Below are positions 16,345-24,067 of a stretch of DNA of 64,000 nt, one piece after another. Made by a program: the position numbers and the translations under genes. The stretch comes from Cystobacter fuscus DSM 2262. Lineage in GTDB: Bacteria; Myxococcota; Myxococcia; Myxococcales; Myxococcaceae. Position 1 is the stretch's first letter, and every line of letters starts with the position of its first letter. The notes under the pieces were generated by a model. It was not told where the DNA came from. It saw only the letters and a program-made list of their open reading frames with translations, and did not search any database. The stretch lies in the NCBI RefSeq assembly GCF_000335475.2, contig NZ_ANAH02000073.1, forward strand, positions 62,001-126,000, read 5' to 3'.

Positions 16345-18201
16345 TCAGGTCTCCAGCAGGCCGCGGATGCGTGAGCGGATCTGTCGGTCCGGTACGTCCT
16401 GGGTCAGCAGGAACTCCAGCAGATCTCGCACGGTCGGCTCGGTTTGCAGGTAGGGCGCCACCAAAGACACGAGCGGATGATAATTCTCGGTCTTCATTCC
16501 GCCGGCCAGGGCCACATCACGCAGCCGCACGAGGGTGTCCGAGTCCAGGGGACGCCGGCCCAGCGAGTCCATCGCCGCGGCCTGGACGGGAGCCTCCGCG
16601 TCCGCCACCAGGGACATCAGGGTGCTGGCCGCTTCGGGCGTCTGGATCTTCCGCAGCGCCTTGGCCGCGGCGCGTCGCACCTCGGCGCTGGACGAGCCGG
16701 CATGGCGGGCGATGAGCGGGGTCTGCTCGGCGATTCCCGCGTTGCCCAGTCCGAGCAGCAGGTGGCTCTGCTCCGAGGGCGTCCGGGCCTCGCCCAGGTC
16801 CGAGGCCAGACGCCGTACCGCGGCGAGGGCCTCGAGGGACTGCTCCTGACGGTAGAGCGCTCCAGCGGTCGCGCCCAGCGCGTAGGCGCTCGACACATGG
16901 AGGTCTCCCTGGGTCGCCCCGTAGGTCCGCTCCGCGAAGCGCACCGTGTCCACGGTGGGCTCGCTCACCAGGGACAGGCGGCTGAGCAGCATGTGATAGC
17001 GCGCGTCGCCCCGCGCCTCCTTCGTGGAGAGCGCCTGGACGAGCGCGGCCTGGGCTTCGGGCGTGCCCGTGCCGGCGAGCAGATCCAACACCAACGCGCG
17101 GCCCCGGGTGTCCAGCGAGGGTCGCTGGAACAGCTCCACCATCTTCGCGCACAGCTCGGGGTGCTGCTCCAGCAGTCCCGTGGCCTGGAGCAGGAAGTGG
17201 TTGTGATCCGGCAGGACGCCCCCGTTGGCGTGGAGCTCGAGCAGGGCGAAGAGCCGCTCGGCCGTCATGCCATCCACCTGCTGGGTCAGCATCTGCGCCC
17301 GTACCTTGGGGTCCACCACCAGGACGCCTGGCGCCAGCCGCTGGTTCGCGGCCGTCCGCGCGGAGTCCTCCCGCTCGACATGGCCGTGGGACCCGCGCAC
17401 CAGGCTCACCCGGACCTGGGTGGAGGCCGTGGGCTCACCGTTCACGCCCAGGCGCTCCACGGTCTCCTGGCCCACGAGCCGCTCCCAGAGGCCCTCGTGG
17501 GCCAGGGATACCTCGAAGCGCGAGGCGAGCCGCACGCGTCCGTCTTGCCCCAGGCCCCGGAGCTCCGTGTACCGCGTGCGCCGCTTGAGCAGCCGCACCC
17601 CCGACGCGTCCTCTCCCAGCCGCTCGTACTCCGTCAGGGCGCGGCCCCGCGAGGTGCCCTCCTCCACCGTCCACGCGGCGCCGTCCTTCACCACCACCTG
17701 GAGCTCTCCCACCAGGGTCTGCACGGTGTTCTTGAAGAGCGAGGGGTCCTCCTCCCGGAAGGAGACGGCCTGGACGAGGCCCTCCTCGCTGAGCTCCAGC
17801 ACCGCCTCGCGTCCGCCGAACACCGCCTCCACGGCGGCCGTGTCCGGGAGGACCTCCTGGCCGAAGACCCGCAGCGAGTGCCGCTGGAGGTTCTCCAGCC
17901 TCAGACCCACGAGCCACGAGCCGCCGCGTGTCCCCTGACCGCGGAGGACCAGGTCCCCCACGAGGTGGAGTCCTCCGGCCAGCGCCTGATCCTTCTGGGG
18001 CCCGGCGAGCTGGACCTGGGTCTGGGCCTCATAGTCCAGTCGGTATGTCCAGCGCTGTCCGGTGGGAACGTGGAGGCGGAAGGGCGCGGGGGAAGAGGAG
18101 GAGTCCTGGGCGGGAGTGGGCGAGCCCAGACCCGTCCAGAGGGCGAGGAGGGAGAGCAGCGCCAGCGGGATGCCGACGACGAGCGCCTTGCGCGGGTTCA
18201 T
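16345..18201 (-). CDS. Secreted HEAT-repeat protein with vitellogenin-N-like layout
   Basis: This 618-residue protein starts with a hydrophobic segment (VVGIPLALLSLLALWTGLG) that is either a signal anchor or a signal peptide. Residues about 40-290 are beta-rich (RWTYRLDYEAQTQVQL, then YTELRGLGQDGRVRLASRF). From about 300 on it is a run of alpha-helical repeats ending in clear HEAT-like units (SSAEVRRAAAKALRKIQ and APVQAAAMDSLGRRP). A beta-barrel followed by a helical superhelix is the layout of the lipoprotein N-terminal (vitellogenin-type) domain, which binds lipid. The assignment is by architecture only. It lies 67 bp downstream of the 866-residue secreted protein on the same strand, so they probably form an operon and act together outside the cytoplasm. 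Confidence 0.65.
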   Translation of the reverse strand: MNPRKALVVGIPLALLSLLALWTGLGSPTPAQDSSSSPAPFRLHVPTGQRWTYRLDYEAQTQVQLAGPQKDQALAGGLHLVGDLVLRGQGTRGGSWLVGLRLENLQRHSLRVFGQEVLPDTAAVEAVFGGREAVLELSEEGLVQAVSFREEDPSLFKNTVQTLVGELQVVVKDGAAWTVEEGTSRGRALTEYERLGEDASGVRLLKRRTRYTELRGLGQDGRVRLASRFEVSLAHEGLWERLVGQETVERLGVNGEPTASTQVRVSLVRGSHGHVEREDSARTAANQRLAPGVLVVDPKVRAQMLTQQVDGMTAERLFALLELHANGGVLPDHNHFLLQATGLLEQHPELCAKMVELFQRPSLDTRGRALVLDLLAGTGTPEAQAALVQALSTKEARGDARYHMLLSRLSLVSEPTVDTVRFAERTYGATQGDLHVSSAYALGATAGALYRQEQSLEALAAVRRLASDLGEARTPSEQSHLLLGLGNAGIAEQTPLIARHAGSSSAEVRRAAAKALRKIQTPEAASTLMSLVADAEAPVQAAAMDSLGRRPLDSDTLVRLRDVALAGGMKTENYHPLVSLVAPYLQTEPTVRDLLEFLLTQDVPDRQIRSRIRGLLET

Positions 18202-18231
18202 GAGGAGGTTCCGGGTGGGGGAGGGGAAGGG

Positions 18232-18258
18232 CGGGGCTCCGGTGGGACCGGAGCCCCG
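18232..18258. terminator. Intercistronic hairpin
   Basis: CGGGGCTCCGG (18232-18242) pairs perfectly with CCGGAGCCCCG (18248-18258) over a 5-base loop. It lies 3' of the 866-residue protein gene and before the HEAT-repeat gene on the minus strand. There is no T tract. It may attenuate transcription or stabilise the upstream message. Confidence 0.5.
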
Positions 18259-18268
18259 AGGAGCGCGG

Positions 18269-20869
18269 TTACAGCAACTCCTGGAGGTCCGCGACCGGCA
18301 CCGAGAAGTCCCGGTCGAAGAGCTTCAGGTCGTAGTGCAGGCCGTCCCAGCTGATGAGGGTCTGCTCGAAGTTCTTCTCGAAAGGCCAGACGCCCACCTC
18401 CGCGTAGCCAGCGATGCTTCCGGACAGGAAGGTGAACTTGAGATCCGCGCGGCCGGCGAGCTGGAGCCCGAGTTGTTGGCTGTTGTTGGCGCCGTAGGAC
18501 AGCTCCGCGACGGTGTTGAGGGGGATTCCCGCGTGCACCAGCTGGAGCTTGCCCTTGACTCCCGCCTCGACGATGAAGAGGTCCACGCCCGCGTACAGCT
18601 CGGCGTCCACCGAGGCATAGGGCTCCACCCGGCCGTTCACCCCGATGGAGGACACGACGCAGCTCGTCGGCGTCGGCCGGGTCAGCTTGTGCGAGGCGCC
18701 GAGGGCGTAGTTGAGGCCCACCGTGCCGGCCACCTTGGCGCCGAGCGTGACGGGCACCACCACGATGACGAAGTGGGTCTGCACGTCCACGAACGTCTTG
18801 CTGGCCGACTTCGCGCCGGACACCAGGTTGTACGTGCCGGCGATCAAGTCCTTGTGCTCGTCCACCAGGTGGATGGTGTTGTCGAGGACATCCAGATCGA
18901 TGTCGGCCCGGACATCGGACACCGTGGCATCCGCCTGGATCAGGGAGACACCGTGGCCGAACGCGCTGCCAGAGGCCTTGAAGAAGCCATGGACCCGGGG
19001 AGACATGACACACGCATCGGTCTTGCTCAGGTTGTCGATCGACAGGGACACGTTGTATTCGGCGGAGGCGCCAAAGGTGTCATTGCCCATGCTGTAGCTG
19101 TCTCCCGACTCCCACTTCAGGCGCGGCTGGTCCGTGACGGGATCCAGCAGCCCTCCGGCCACGGTGGACAGGGCCTTGAGGTAGAGATCCCGGCGGGTGA
19201 AGTACGTCTCCAGCAGGGTGGGGCTGAGGGTGTAGTTCGTGGGCGGGTAGTTGACCGTGCCCGCCGCCATGGCCTTGTTCTTGAGGGCGGCGAAGTTGTT
19301 GTCGGTGTAGTCCATGCACCTGGCGTGCTTCTGCTCGCGGTTGCCCTGGTACAGCGAGGTCACCCGCTGCGCGAAGCGCTTGGGGGACCAGTCACACGCG
19401 GCGGTGCCTCCGCCGCGCTGGAAGGAGAGGCAGCCGCGTGCCTTGGCGTTGAGCAGGGCCGCCTCGATGGCGTCGTCCAGGGCCTCCAGCCGGTAGAGCA
19501 GGCAGATGATCTGATTGCCCGAGCAGGCCAGCGACACCACCGGGACGTCGAAGATGGGGACGGTGGGGGTGATGGGCGGAAGGGTCGGCGGAAGGGCCGA
19601 CTGGGTGGCGGCCACGGGAGTGGAGGCCGGGGCGAGGCCAGGCAGGGACATCGGAGACAGCACGTCCAGGTCCAACCGGGCCGCTTGGAACACGCTCGAG
19701 GGGTCCGGGTTCCAGATCGGATCCCTCCAGTACTGTTCCGAGAAGCGGCCCGGACCCGTTCCTCCGGCGGAGTACACGGGCGGGGGTTTGGGCTGGAGCT
19801 TGGCGGCGAGGGTCGCCGCCAGGGACTCGCGCTGGGCGAGCAGCGCGGCGAAGTCCTCCTGCAGCCGGTCCATCTCATACATCTGCTCGTCCAGCAGCCC
19901 CGCGTTGAGCTCGCTCATCGCCTTGTGCCAGCTCCAGCTCTCGTTGTAGTAGCTGGCGCCCTGGTCGATGGTGGGCGCGAGCGTGCTGTCAGTGAAGACG
20001 ACACCGGTGAGCGACAACCCCTTGCGGTGCAGGTTCTTCAGCGTGACGGACACCAGGCCCGGCAGGATGGTGACCTGATCCTTGTCACCAATGCTGATCG
20101 GAACCTTGTCGCCCGCGGGCAGCGGTACCGTGAAGAATTGATTCTTCGGCAGACCCGCCTGGAAGGGGATGTTGGGAGTGAAGGGCGTACCGTCCTTGCC
20201 GCGCAGCACGGGGTTGACGATGCCCCGCGTCCCGATGGCCGAGGCCGGGATGACGCCATTGACCGCGGGCGCATACGCGGTGTTGAAGATGGCGCGGTAG
20301 TTGCTGCCCAGCTTGACGAAGGCATCCTCGAAGACGCTGTAGTCGTAGTACTTCTCGTAGACGTACTCGTTGCACGAGTCGATGACGTTGCCGTTGGCGT
20401 TCCACGCGGCGCGCTGCTGCTGGCGCTGGCTCTCCAGGAGGCTGGCGTACAATCCGGAGGAAGGCAGATAGGTCTGGGCCTTGTGCACGCCCCCCAGGTA
20501 GAAGCCAGACAGGCCACTCATGGTGCGTGTGTTGGGGTCCTCGTTCTGGATGTAGGCGAGCTTGGTGGCGGCATCCGGGGTGATGCTCGTGTTGCTCGCG
20601 TTCCGGGTGGGGGGCACCACCACGGTGCGCTGGGGCGTACGGACCGGGAGGGAGTTGGCCGCCTGCTGGATGAGGGTGTTGCAGGTGGCGTTGGGGTCCG
20701 TCCTCGCCTTCTCACGGGCCTGGAGGGCGCACTCCGTCACGGGGTTCTGGCAGTCCGCCAGGGTGGGGAGATACCGGCCGCACTCCGCGGCCTCGGCCTG
20801 GGAGAGCGGGGACATGAGGATTCCGCTCGCGGCGACGCCTGCCGCGAGTCGGCGGATGGGGGAAGACAT
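18269..20869 (-). CDS. Large secreted protein of unknown function
   Basis: The 866-residue precursor has a signal peptide (RRLAAGVAASGILMSPLSQAEA) followed by ECGRYLPTLADCQNP. It contains a Pro-rich linker (about 360-440, with PTLPPITPTVPIF) and two cysteine-bearing helices (LACSGNQIICLLYRLEALDD and NAKARGCLSF). The last 300 residues are beta-rich, with alternating hydrophobic strands such as HFVIVVVPVTLGAKVAG, DLFIVEAGVKGKLQLV and SIAGYAEVGVWPFEK, which may form a barrel or lipid-binding sheet. I do not recognise a named family. The paired HEAT/vitellogenin-like gene downstream suggests a two-component surface or lipid-handling system. The ATG at 20869 follows GGAG. Confidence 0.6.
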   Translation of the reverse strand: MSSPIRRLAAGVAASGILMSPLSQAEAAECGRYLPTLADCQNPVTECALQAREKARTDPNATCNTLIQQAANSLPVRTPQRTVVVPPTRNASNTSITPDAATKLAYIQNEDPNTRTMSGLSGFYLGGVHKAQTYLPSSGLYASLLESQRQQQRAAWNANGNVIDSCNEYVYEKYYDYSVFEDAFVKLGSNYRAIFNTAYAPAVNGVIPASAIGTRGIVNPVLRGKDGTPFTPNIPFQAGLPKNQFFTVPLPAGDKVPISIGDKDQVTILPGLVSVTLKNLHRKGLSLTGVVFTDSTLAPTIDQGASYYNESWSWHKAMSELNAGLLDEQMYEMDRLQEDFAALLAQRESLAATLAAKLQPKPPPVYSAGGTGPGRFSEQYWRDPIWNPDPSSVFQAARLDLDVLSPMSLPGLAPASTPVAATQSALPPTLPPITPTVPIFDVPVVSLACSGNQIICLLYRLEALDDAIEAALLNAKARGCLSFQRGGGTAACDWSPKRFAQRVTSLYQGNREQKHARCMDYTDNNFAALKNKAMAAGTVNYPPTNYTLSPTLLETYFTRRDLYLKALSTVAGGLLDPVTDQPRLKWESGDSYSMGNDTFGASAEYNVSLSIDNLSKTDACVMSPRVHGFFKASGSAFGHGVSLIQADATVSDVRADIDLDVLDNTIHLVDEHKDLIAGTYNLVSGAKSASKTFVDVQTHFVIVVVPVTLGAKVAGTVGLNYALGASHKLTRPTPTSCVVSSIGVNGRVEPYASVDAELYAGVDLFIVEAGVKGKLQLVHAGIPLNTVAELSYGANNSQQLGLQLAGRADLKFTFLSGSIAGYAEVGVWPFEKNFEQTLISWDGLHYDLKLFDRDFSVPVADLQELL

Positions 20870-21043
20870 GCGGGACTCCGTTCGAGGAAGAGACGGCTCC
20901 GCTCGCGCCCCGACGTCAGGGCACGACGGGAGCCGGAGCTGTCCGGAGGAGGGCCTCGCGCGCGGCCTCCCCCTCGGCTCTCCTACGCGCCTTTTCCTGT
21001 TTATTCCCGGCGGGATTTCTGGAGTGGGGCCGGGCCGGCCCGC

Positions 21044-22573
21044 TCATTCGCCCGACGGGCGCCGCTGCGCCAGTTCACGCAGCGCTCGCCGATCGAGCTT
21101 GCCGTTCTGCGTCCGCGGCAGCTCCGGCAGCACGCGGAGCTCGTCGATGATCATGTACCTCGGTAGCCGATCGGCGCAGTGCCGCTTCACCTTGATCAGC
21201 GAGGGCGCTGTCTCGGAGGCGCTCACCAGGAAGGCCACCAGCCTCGCCTCGATGCCGGAGCCCGCGGCGACCACGCCCACTTCGCGGATGTCCGGGTGGG
21301 TGAGCAGCGCCGCCTCGATATCTCCGGGCTCGATCCTCCGTCCCCGCACCTTCAGCATGTTGTCGCGGCGCCCGAGGTACTCGAAGCTGCCGTCCGGGAG
21401 CTGGCGGCAGAGGTCTCCGGTCGCATACGGCCGGTCCTCTTGGGGCGGCTGGCCCCAGTAGCCCAGCATCACCGTGGGCCCCTCCACCATCAACTCACCC
21501 ACCTCGGCGTCGCCCCCCTGCCGTGCTTCCTCGGAATCCGCTGGCGGCCGGGCCAGCCAGACCCGATTTCCGCAGCTCGCACGGCCGATCGGAACCGGCT
21601 CGGTGCGCTCGGGGGCAATGTCCGTCACCTCGTGGAAGGTGCAGACGTTCGTCTCGGTGGGGCCGTAGAGGTTGAAGAACCGTGCGCCTCGCAGGTGCTC
21701 CCGCAGGGGTCTCAGGTGCTTGATGGGGAAGGGCTCTCCCGCGAACAGCATGGCTCGGAAGGGCAGCTCCGGGTGCCTCAACAGCCCACCGTCCTGCATC
21801 ATCAGGATGAGCGCCGAGGGCACCGAGTACCAGATGGTGAACCGCTCTCGCAGCACCAGCTCCACCAGCTTCTCGGGCGCGAAGGCCAGCGTTTCGGGGA
21901 TCAGGGTGACGGAGGCGCCCCCGAGGAATGCCGCATAGAGATCCAGGACCGAGAGATCGAAGAAGAACGGGGCGTGGTTGCTGAAGCGATCGGCCGGGGT
22001 GGTGCCCAGCAACTCGTGACACCACTGGATGAAGGCCAGCGCGTTTTGCTGGCTGATGCACACGCCCTTGGGCGTTCCCGTGGAGCCGGACGTATAGAGG
22101 ATGAAGGCCAGATCGTGGTCGCCCGAACCGTGCCAGGGCAGCGGCTCCGAGGAGAAGCCGGACAGCCGGGCCCATGACAGCTCCGGGCCCTCGTCGTCCA
22201 CCAGCAGGACGCGGAGCCGGTCCATGCCGCCGCCGCGCAGCCCGGCTGCGTGTGTGGCGTTGGTCACGAGCACGTCAATCCGGCAGTCATCGAGGATGAG
22301 CCGCGTCCGCGCCGCCGGGTTCAGCGGATCCAGCGGCACGTAGGCGGCACCGAGCCGGGCGATGCCCTGCATCGCGGCCACCGCGCGCGCGGACTTCTCC
22401 GTCCACAGCCCCACCCGGTCCCCCTTCTTCACCCCCATCCCCTGCAGGGCGCGGGCGATCCGGTTGGCGAGCGCGTCCAGTTGGCCGTAGGTGAACGTCT
22501 CATCCGGGCCCTTGACGGCGATGGCCTCGGGGGTCCGCGCCGCGGTGCGGCTCACGATCTGATCGAGTGTCAT
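21044..22573 (-). CDS. Stand-alone L-prolyl-AMP ligase for pyrrole starter
   Basis: This 509-residue adenylation enzyme has core motifs A3 ILYTSGSTGTPKG, A5 NLYGPTETNVC, and A10 with its lysine in TQNGKLDR. Reading the substrate pocket gives D206 L207 L210 Y249 L276 A278 L302 V310 C311 plus the lysine, i.e. DLLYLALVCK. From memory this is the L-proline code of pyrrole-forming ligases such as PltF and RedM. It should activate L-proline and load it on a free carrier protein. It has no carrier or condensation domain, as usual for this group. Its ATG overlaps the stop of the flavin dehydrogenase (ATGA), and the two form an operon divergent from the PKS genes. A longer upstream reading frame crosses into the dehydrogenase and is not real. 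Confidence 0.92.
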   Translation of the reverse strand: MTLDQIVSRTAARTPEAIAVKGPDETFTYGQLDALANRIARALQGMGVKKGDRVGLWTEKSARAVAAMQGIARLGAAYVPLDPLNPAARTRLILDDCRIDVLVTNATHAAGLRGGGMDRLRVLLVDDEGPELSWARLSGFSSEPLPWHGSGDHDLAFILYTSGSTGTPKGVCISQQNALAFIQWCHELLGTTPADRFSNHAPFFFDLSVLDLYAAFLGGASVTLIPETLAFAPEKLVELVLRERFTIWYSVPSALILMMQDGGLLRHPELPFRAMLFAGEPFPIKHLRPLREHLRGARFFNLYGPTETNVCTFHEVTDIAPERTEPVPIGRASCGNRVWLARPPADSEEARQGGDAEVGELMVEGPTVMLGYWGQPPQEDRPYATGDLCRQLPDGSFEYLGRRDNMLKVRGRRIEPGDIEAALLTHPDIREVGVVAAGSGIEARLVAFLVSASETAPSLIKVKRHCADRLPRYMIIDELRVLPELPRTQNGKLDRRALRELAQRRPSGE

Positions 22574-23706
22574 AGGCCCAGGTGGCTGGCGATGATGTCG
22601 CGCTGAATCTCGGAGGTGCCGGAGAAGATCGTGCTGGGAATGGCGTCGCGCAGCACCCGCTCGATTCCCGTCTCGGTCATGTACCCCATTCCGCCGTGGA
22701 TCTGGATGGCGTCCAGGCCGCACTGAACCGCGGCCTCGCTGATCGCCAGCTTCGCGAGCGACACTTCCATCACCGCCTCCTCGCCCCGATCCATCCGCCA
22801 GCAGGCCTGGTACAGCAGCAGCCGCGAGGCCTCGAGCCGCTGCTTCATGTCCGCCAGCCGGTGGGAGACGGCCTGGTTTTTTCCGATCGGTCGCTTGAAT
22901 TGCTTGCGCTGCCGGGCGAAGTCCACCGTCTGCTCGAGCACCCGCTCCATCACGCCCACGTAGGCGGCGAACAGGCACGCTCGCTCCCACTGCATGGAGC
23001 GCTTGAAGAGGGGAGCGCCGTGACCCTCGGCACCCAGCCGAGCGGAGGCGGGCACCCGGCAGCCCTCCAGATAGATGGGGGAGGTGGGCGAGGTGGACAG
23101 CCCCATCTTCTCGAAGGGCCTTCCCACCGAGAGGCCCGGCGTGCCTCTCTCGAGGAGGAAGGCGCTCAAGCCCATGTAGCCGTGCGCGGGGTTGGTGACG
23201 GCGTAGACCAGGAACACGTCGGCGGACGGGCCGTTGGTGACGTAGCTCTTGCCCCCATCGAGCACGTAGCTGTCGCCCTCGCGCACCGCGCGCGTCTTGA
23301 GGGCGAAGACATCGGAGCCGGCCTCTGGTTCGGAGATGGCGTTGGCGCCCACCCACTCCCCCGAACACAGCCGTGGGAGGTAGCGGGCCTTCTGCTCCTC
23401 GTCCCCACTCTCCAGGATGGGGAGCACGCACGCGAAGAGGTGGGCTCCCACGGAGAAGACCAGGCCCGTGTCGGCGCAGCCACGCCCCAGCGCCTCCATC
23501 ACTCGCGCGGTCGTCAGCGTGTCCAGCCCTAGTCCTCCGTGGCGCTCGGGCACGGGCAGGCCCAGGAAGCCGAATTCACCACACCGTTGCCACAATTCTC
23601 GCGGGAGCCCCTGCTCGGTGCGTGTTTCCTCGGGCAGCTTCGCCCGGGAAAAGGCCACTGCTCGCTCGTACAACTCCACCTGCTCGCTCGTCCAACTGAA
23701 GTCCAT
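22570..23706 (-). CDS. Prolyl-carrier-protein dehydrogenase (acyl-CoA dehydrogenase fold)
   Basis: The 378-residue flavoenzyme has the acyl-CoA dehydrogenase fold: AISEPEAGSD at the FAD/substrate face, a YVTNGPSADVF strand, RKQFKRPIGKNQAV, and the C-terminal QIHGGMGYMTE and FSGTSEIQ. Glu241 in MQWERACLF aligns by motif with the catalytic base of the isovaleryl-CoA type, the branch that includes PigA, RedW and PltE. Together with the adjacent proline ligase, it should oxidise prolyl-S-carrier protein to pyrrolyl-2-carboxyl-S-carrier protein. The ATG at 23706 follows AAGGA and gives the family length. An upstream extension to 23862 is low-quality sequence. Confidence 0.92.
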   Translation of the reverse strand: MDFSWTSEQVELYERAVAFSRAKLPEETRTEQGLPRELWQRCGEFGFLGLPVPERHGGLGLDTLTTARVMEALGRGCADTGLVFSVGAHLFACVLPILESGDEEQKARYLPRLCSGEWVGANAISEPEAGSDVFALKTRAVREGDSYVLDGGKSYVTNGPSADVFLVYAVTNPAHGYMGLSAFLLERGTPGLSVGRPFEKMGLSTSPTSPIYLEGCRVPASARLGAEGHGAPLFKRSMQWERACLFAAYVGVMERVLEQTVDFARQRKQFKRPIGKNQAVSHRLADMKQRLEASRLLLYQACWRMDRGEEAVMEVSLAKLAISEAAVQCGLDAIQIHGGMGYMTETGIERVLRDAIPSTIFSGTSEIQRDIIASHLGL

Positions 23707-24067
23707 GCGTTCCTTGACGCGCCGGTGGACCTCCGGGACGAAGGACTGCGCGCTCCGGAAGCCTGGCGCCTGCGTGCGGTCTGGGCCGCGAGGCTGCGTA
23801 CCGAGACCTCTCTGGATGTCCCCGGACTCTCTCCCTCTCTGGCGCGAACCGTCAAGGATCATGGTGGACGTGGGGCGAGCGTCACGATAGGCAATCTTTC
23901 AGATGGAGAAGATGGATGTGCCGGAATGTGAGTCCTTCCGGTTGGCTGGTTTGGGGCCGTAGGAAAGACGGGCAAAGTCCTTGACGCTCCAAGTCACCGT
24001 ACCCTAGGGTAGCGGGAGATTGTTGAATTCCGAGCGGATTGGGTGGGGCTAGAAAAGCGCGGATTTT
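23707..24067. other. Divergent control region of the biosynthetic locus
   Basis: This 361-bp region between the dehydrogenase (minus) and the first PKS gene (plus) is the AT-richest part of the locus. It presumably drives both operons. It carries a promoter-like pair and a perfect palindrome at 24,000-24,011. I see no gene in it. Confidence 0.6.
23981..24011 (+). promoter_or_regulatory. Candidate promoter overlapped by palindrome
   Basis: TTGACG (23981-23986) and TAGGGT (24005-24010) are spaced 18 bases apart, like sigma-70 -35 and -10 elements, about 57 bp before the first PKS start. The -10 lies inside the perfect 12-base palindrome TACCCTAGGGTA (24000-24011), a good place for a repressor to bind. 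The match to a consensus is modest. Confidence 0.4.

Noticed and set aside
21031-21042. 12-base GC palindrome at the end of the proline ligase gene
   Set aside because: It has no loop and ends two bases before the ligase stop triplet. It is easily explained by GC-rich sequence, so it was not called a terminator.
18062-21166. 1034-residue plus-strand frame opposite the two secreted proteins
   Set aside because: It has Gly/Arg/Val low-complexity composition, crosses several genes, and has no domain. The minus-strand genes have signal peptides and coherent folds.
21044-23706. Prodiginine or pyoluteorin cluster
   Set aside because: The pyrrole genes are shared, but there are no bipyrrole-forming, condensing or halogenase genes, and the assembly line is a reducing hybrid ending in an Asn-like NRPS.
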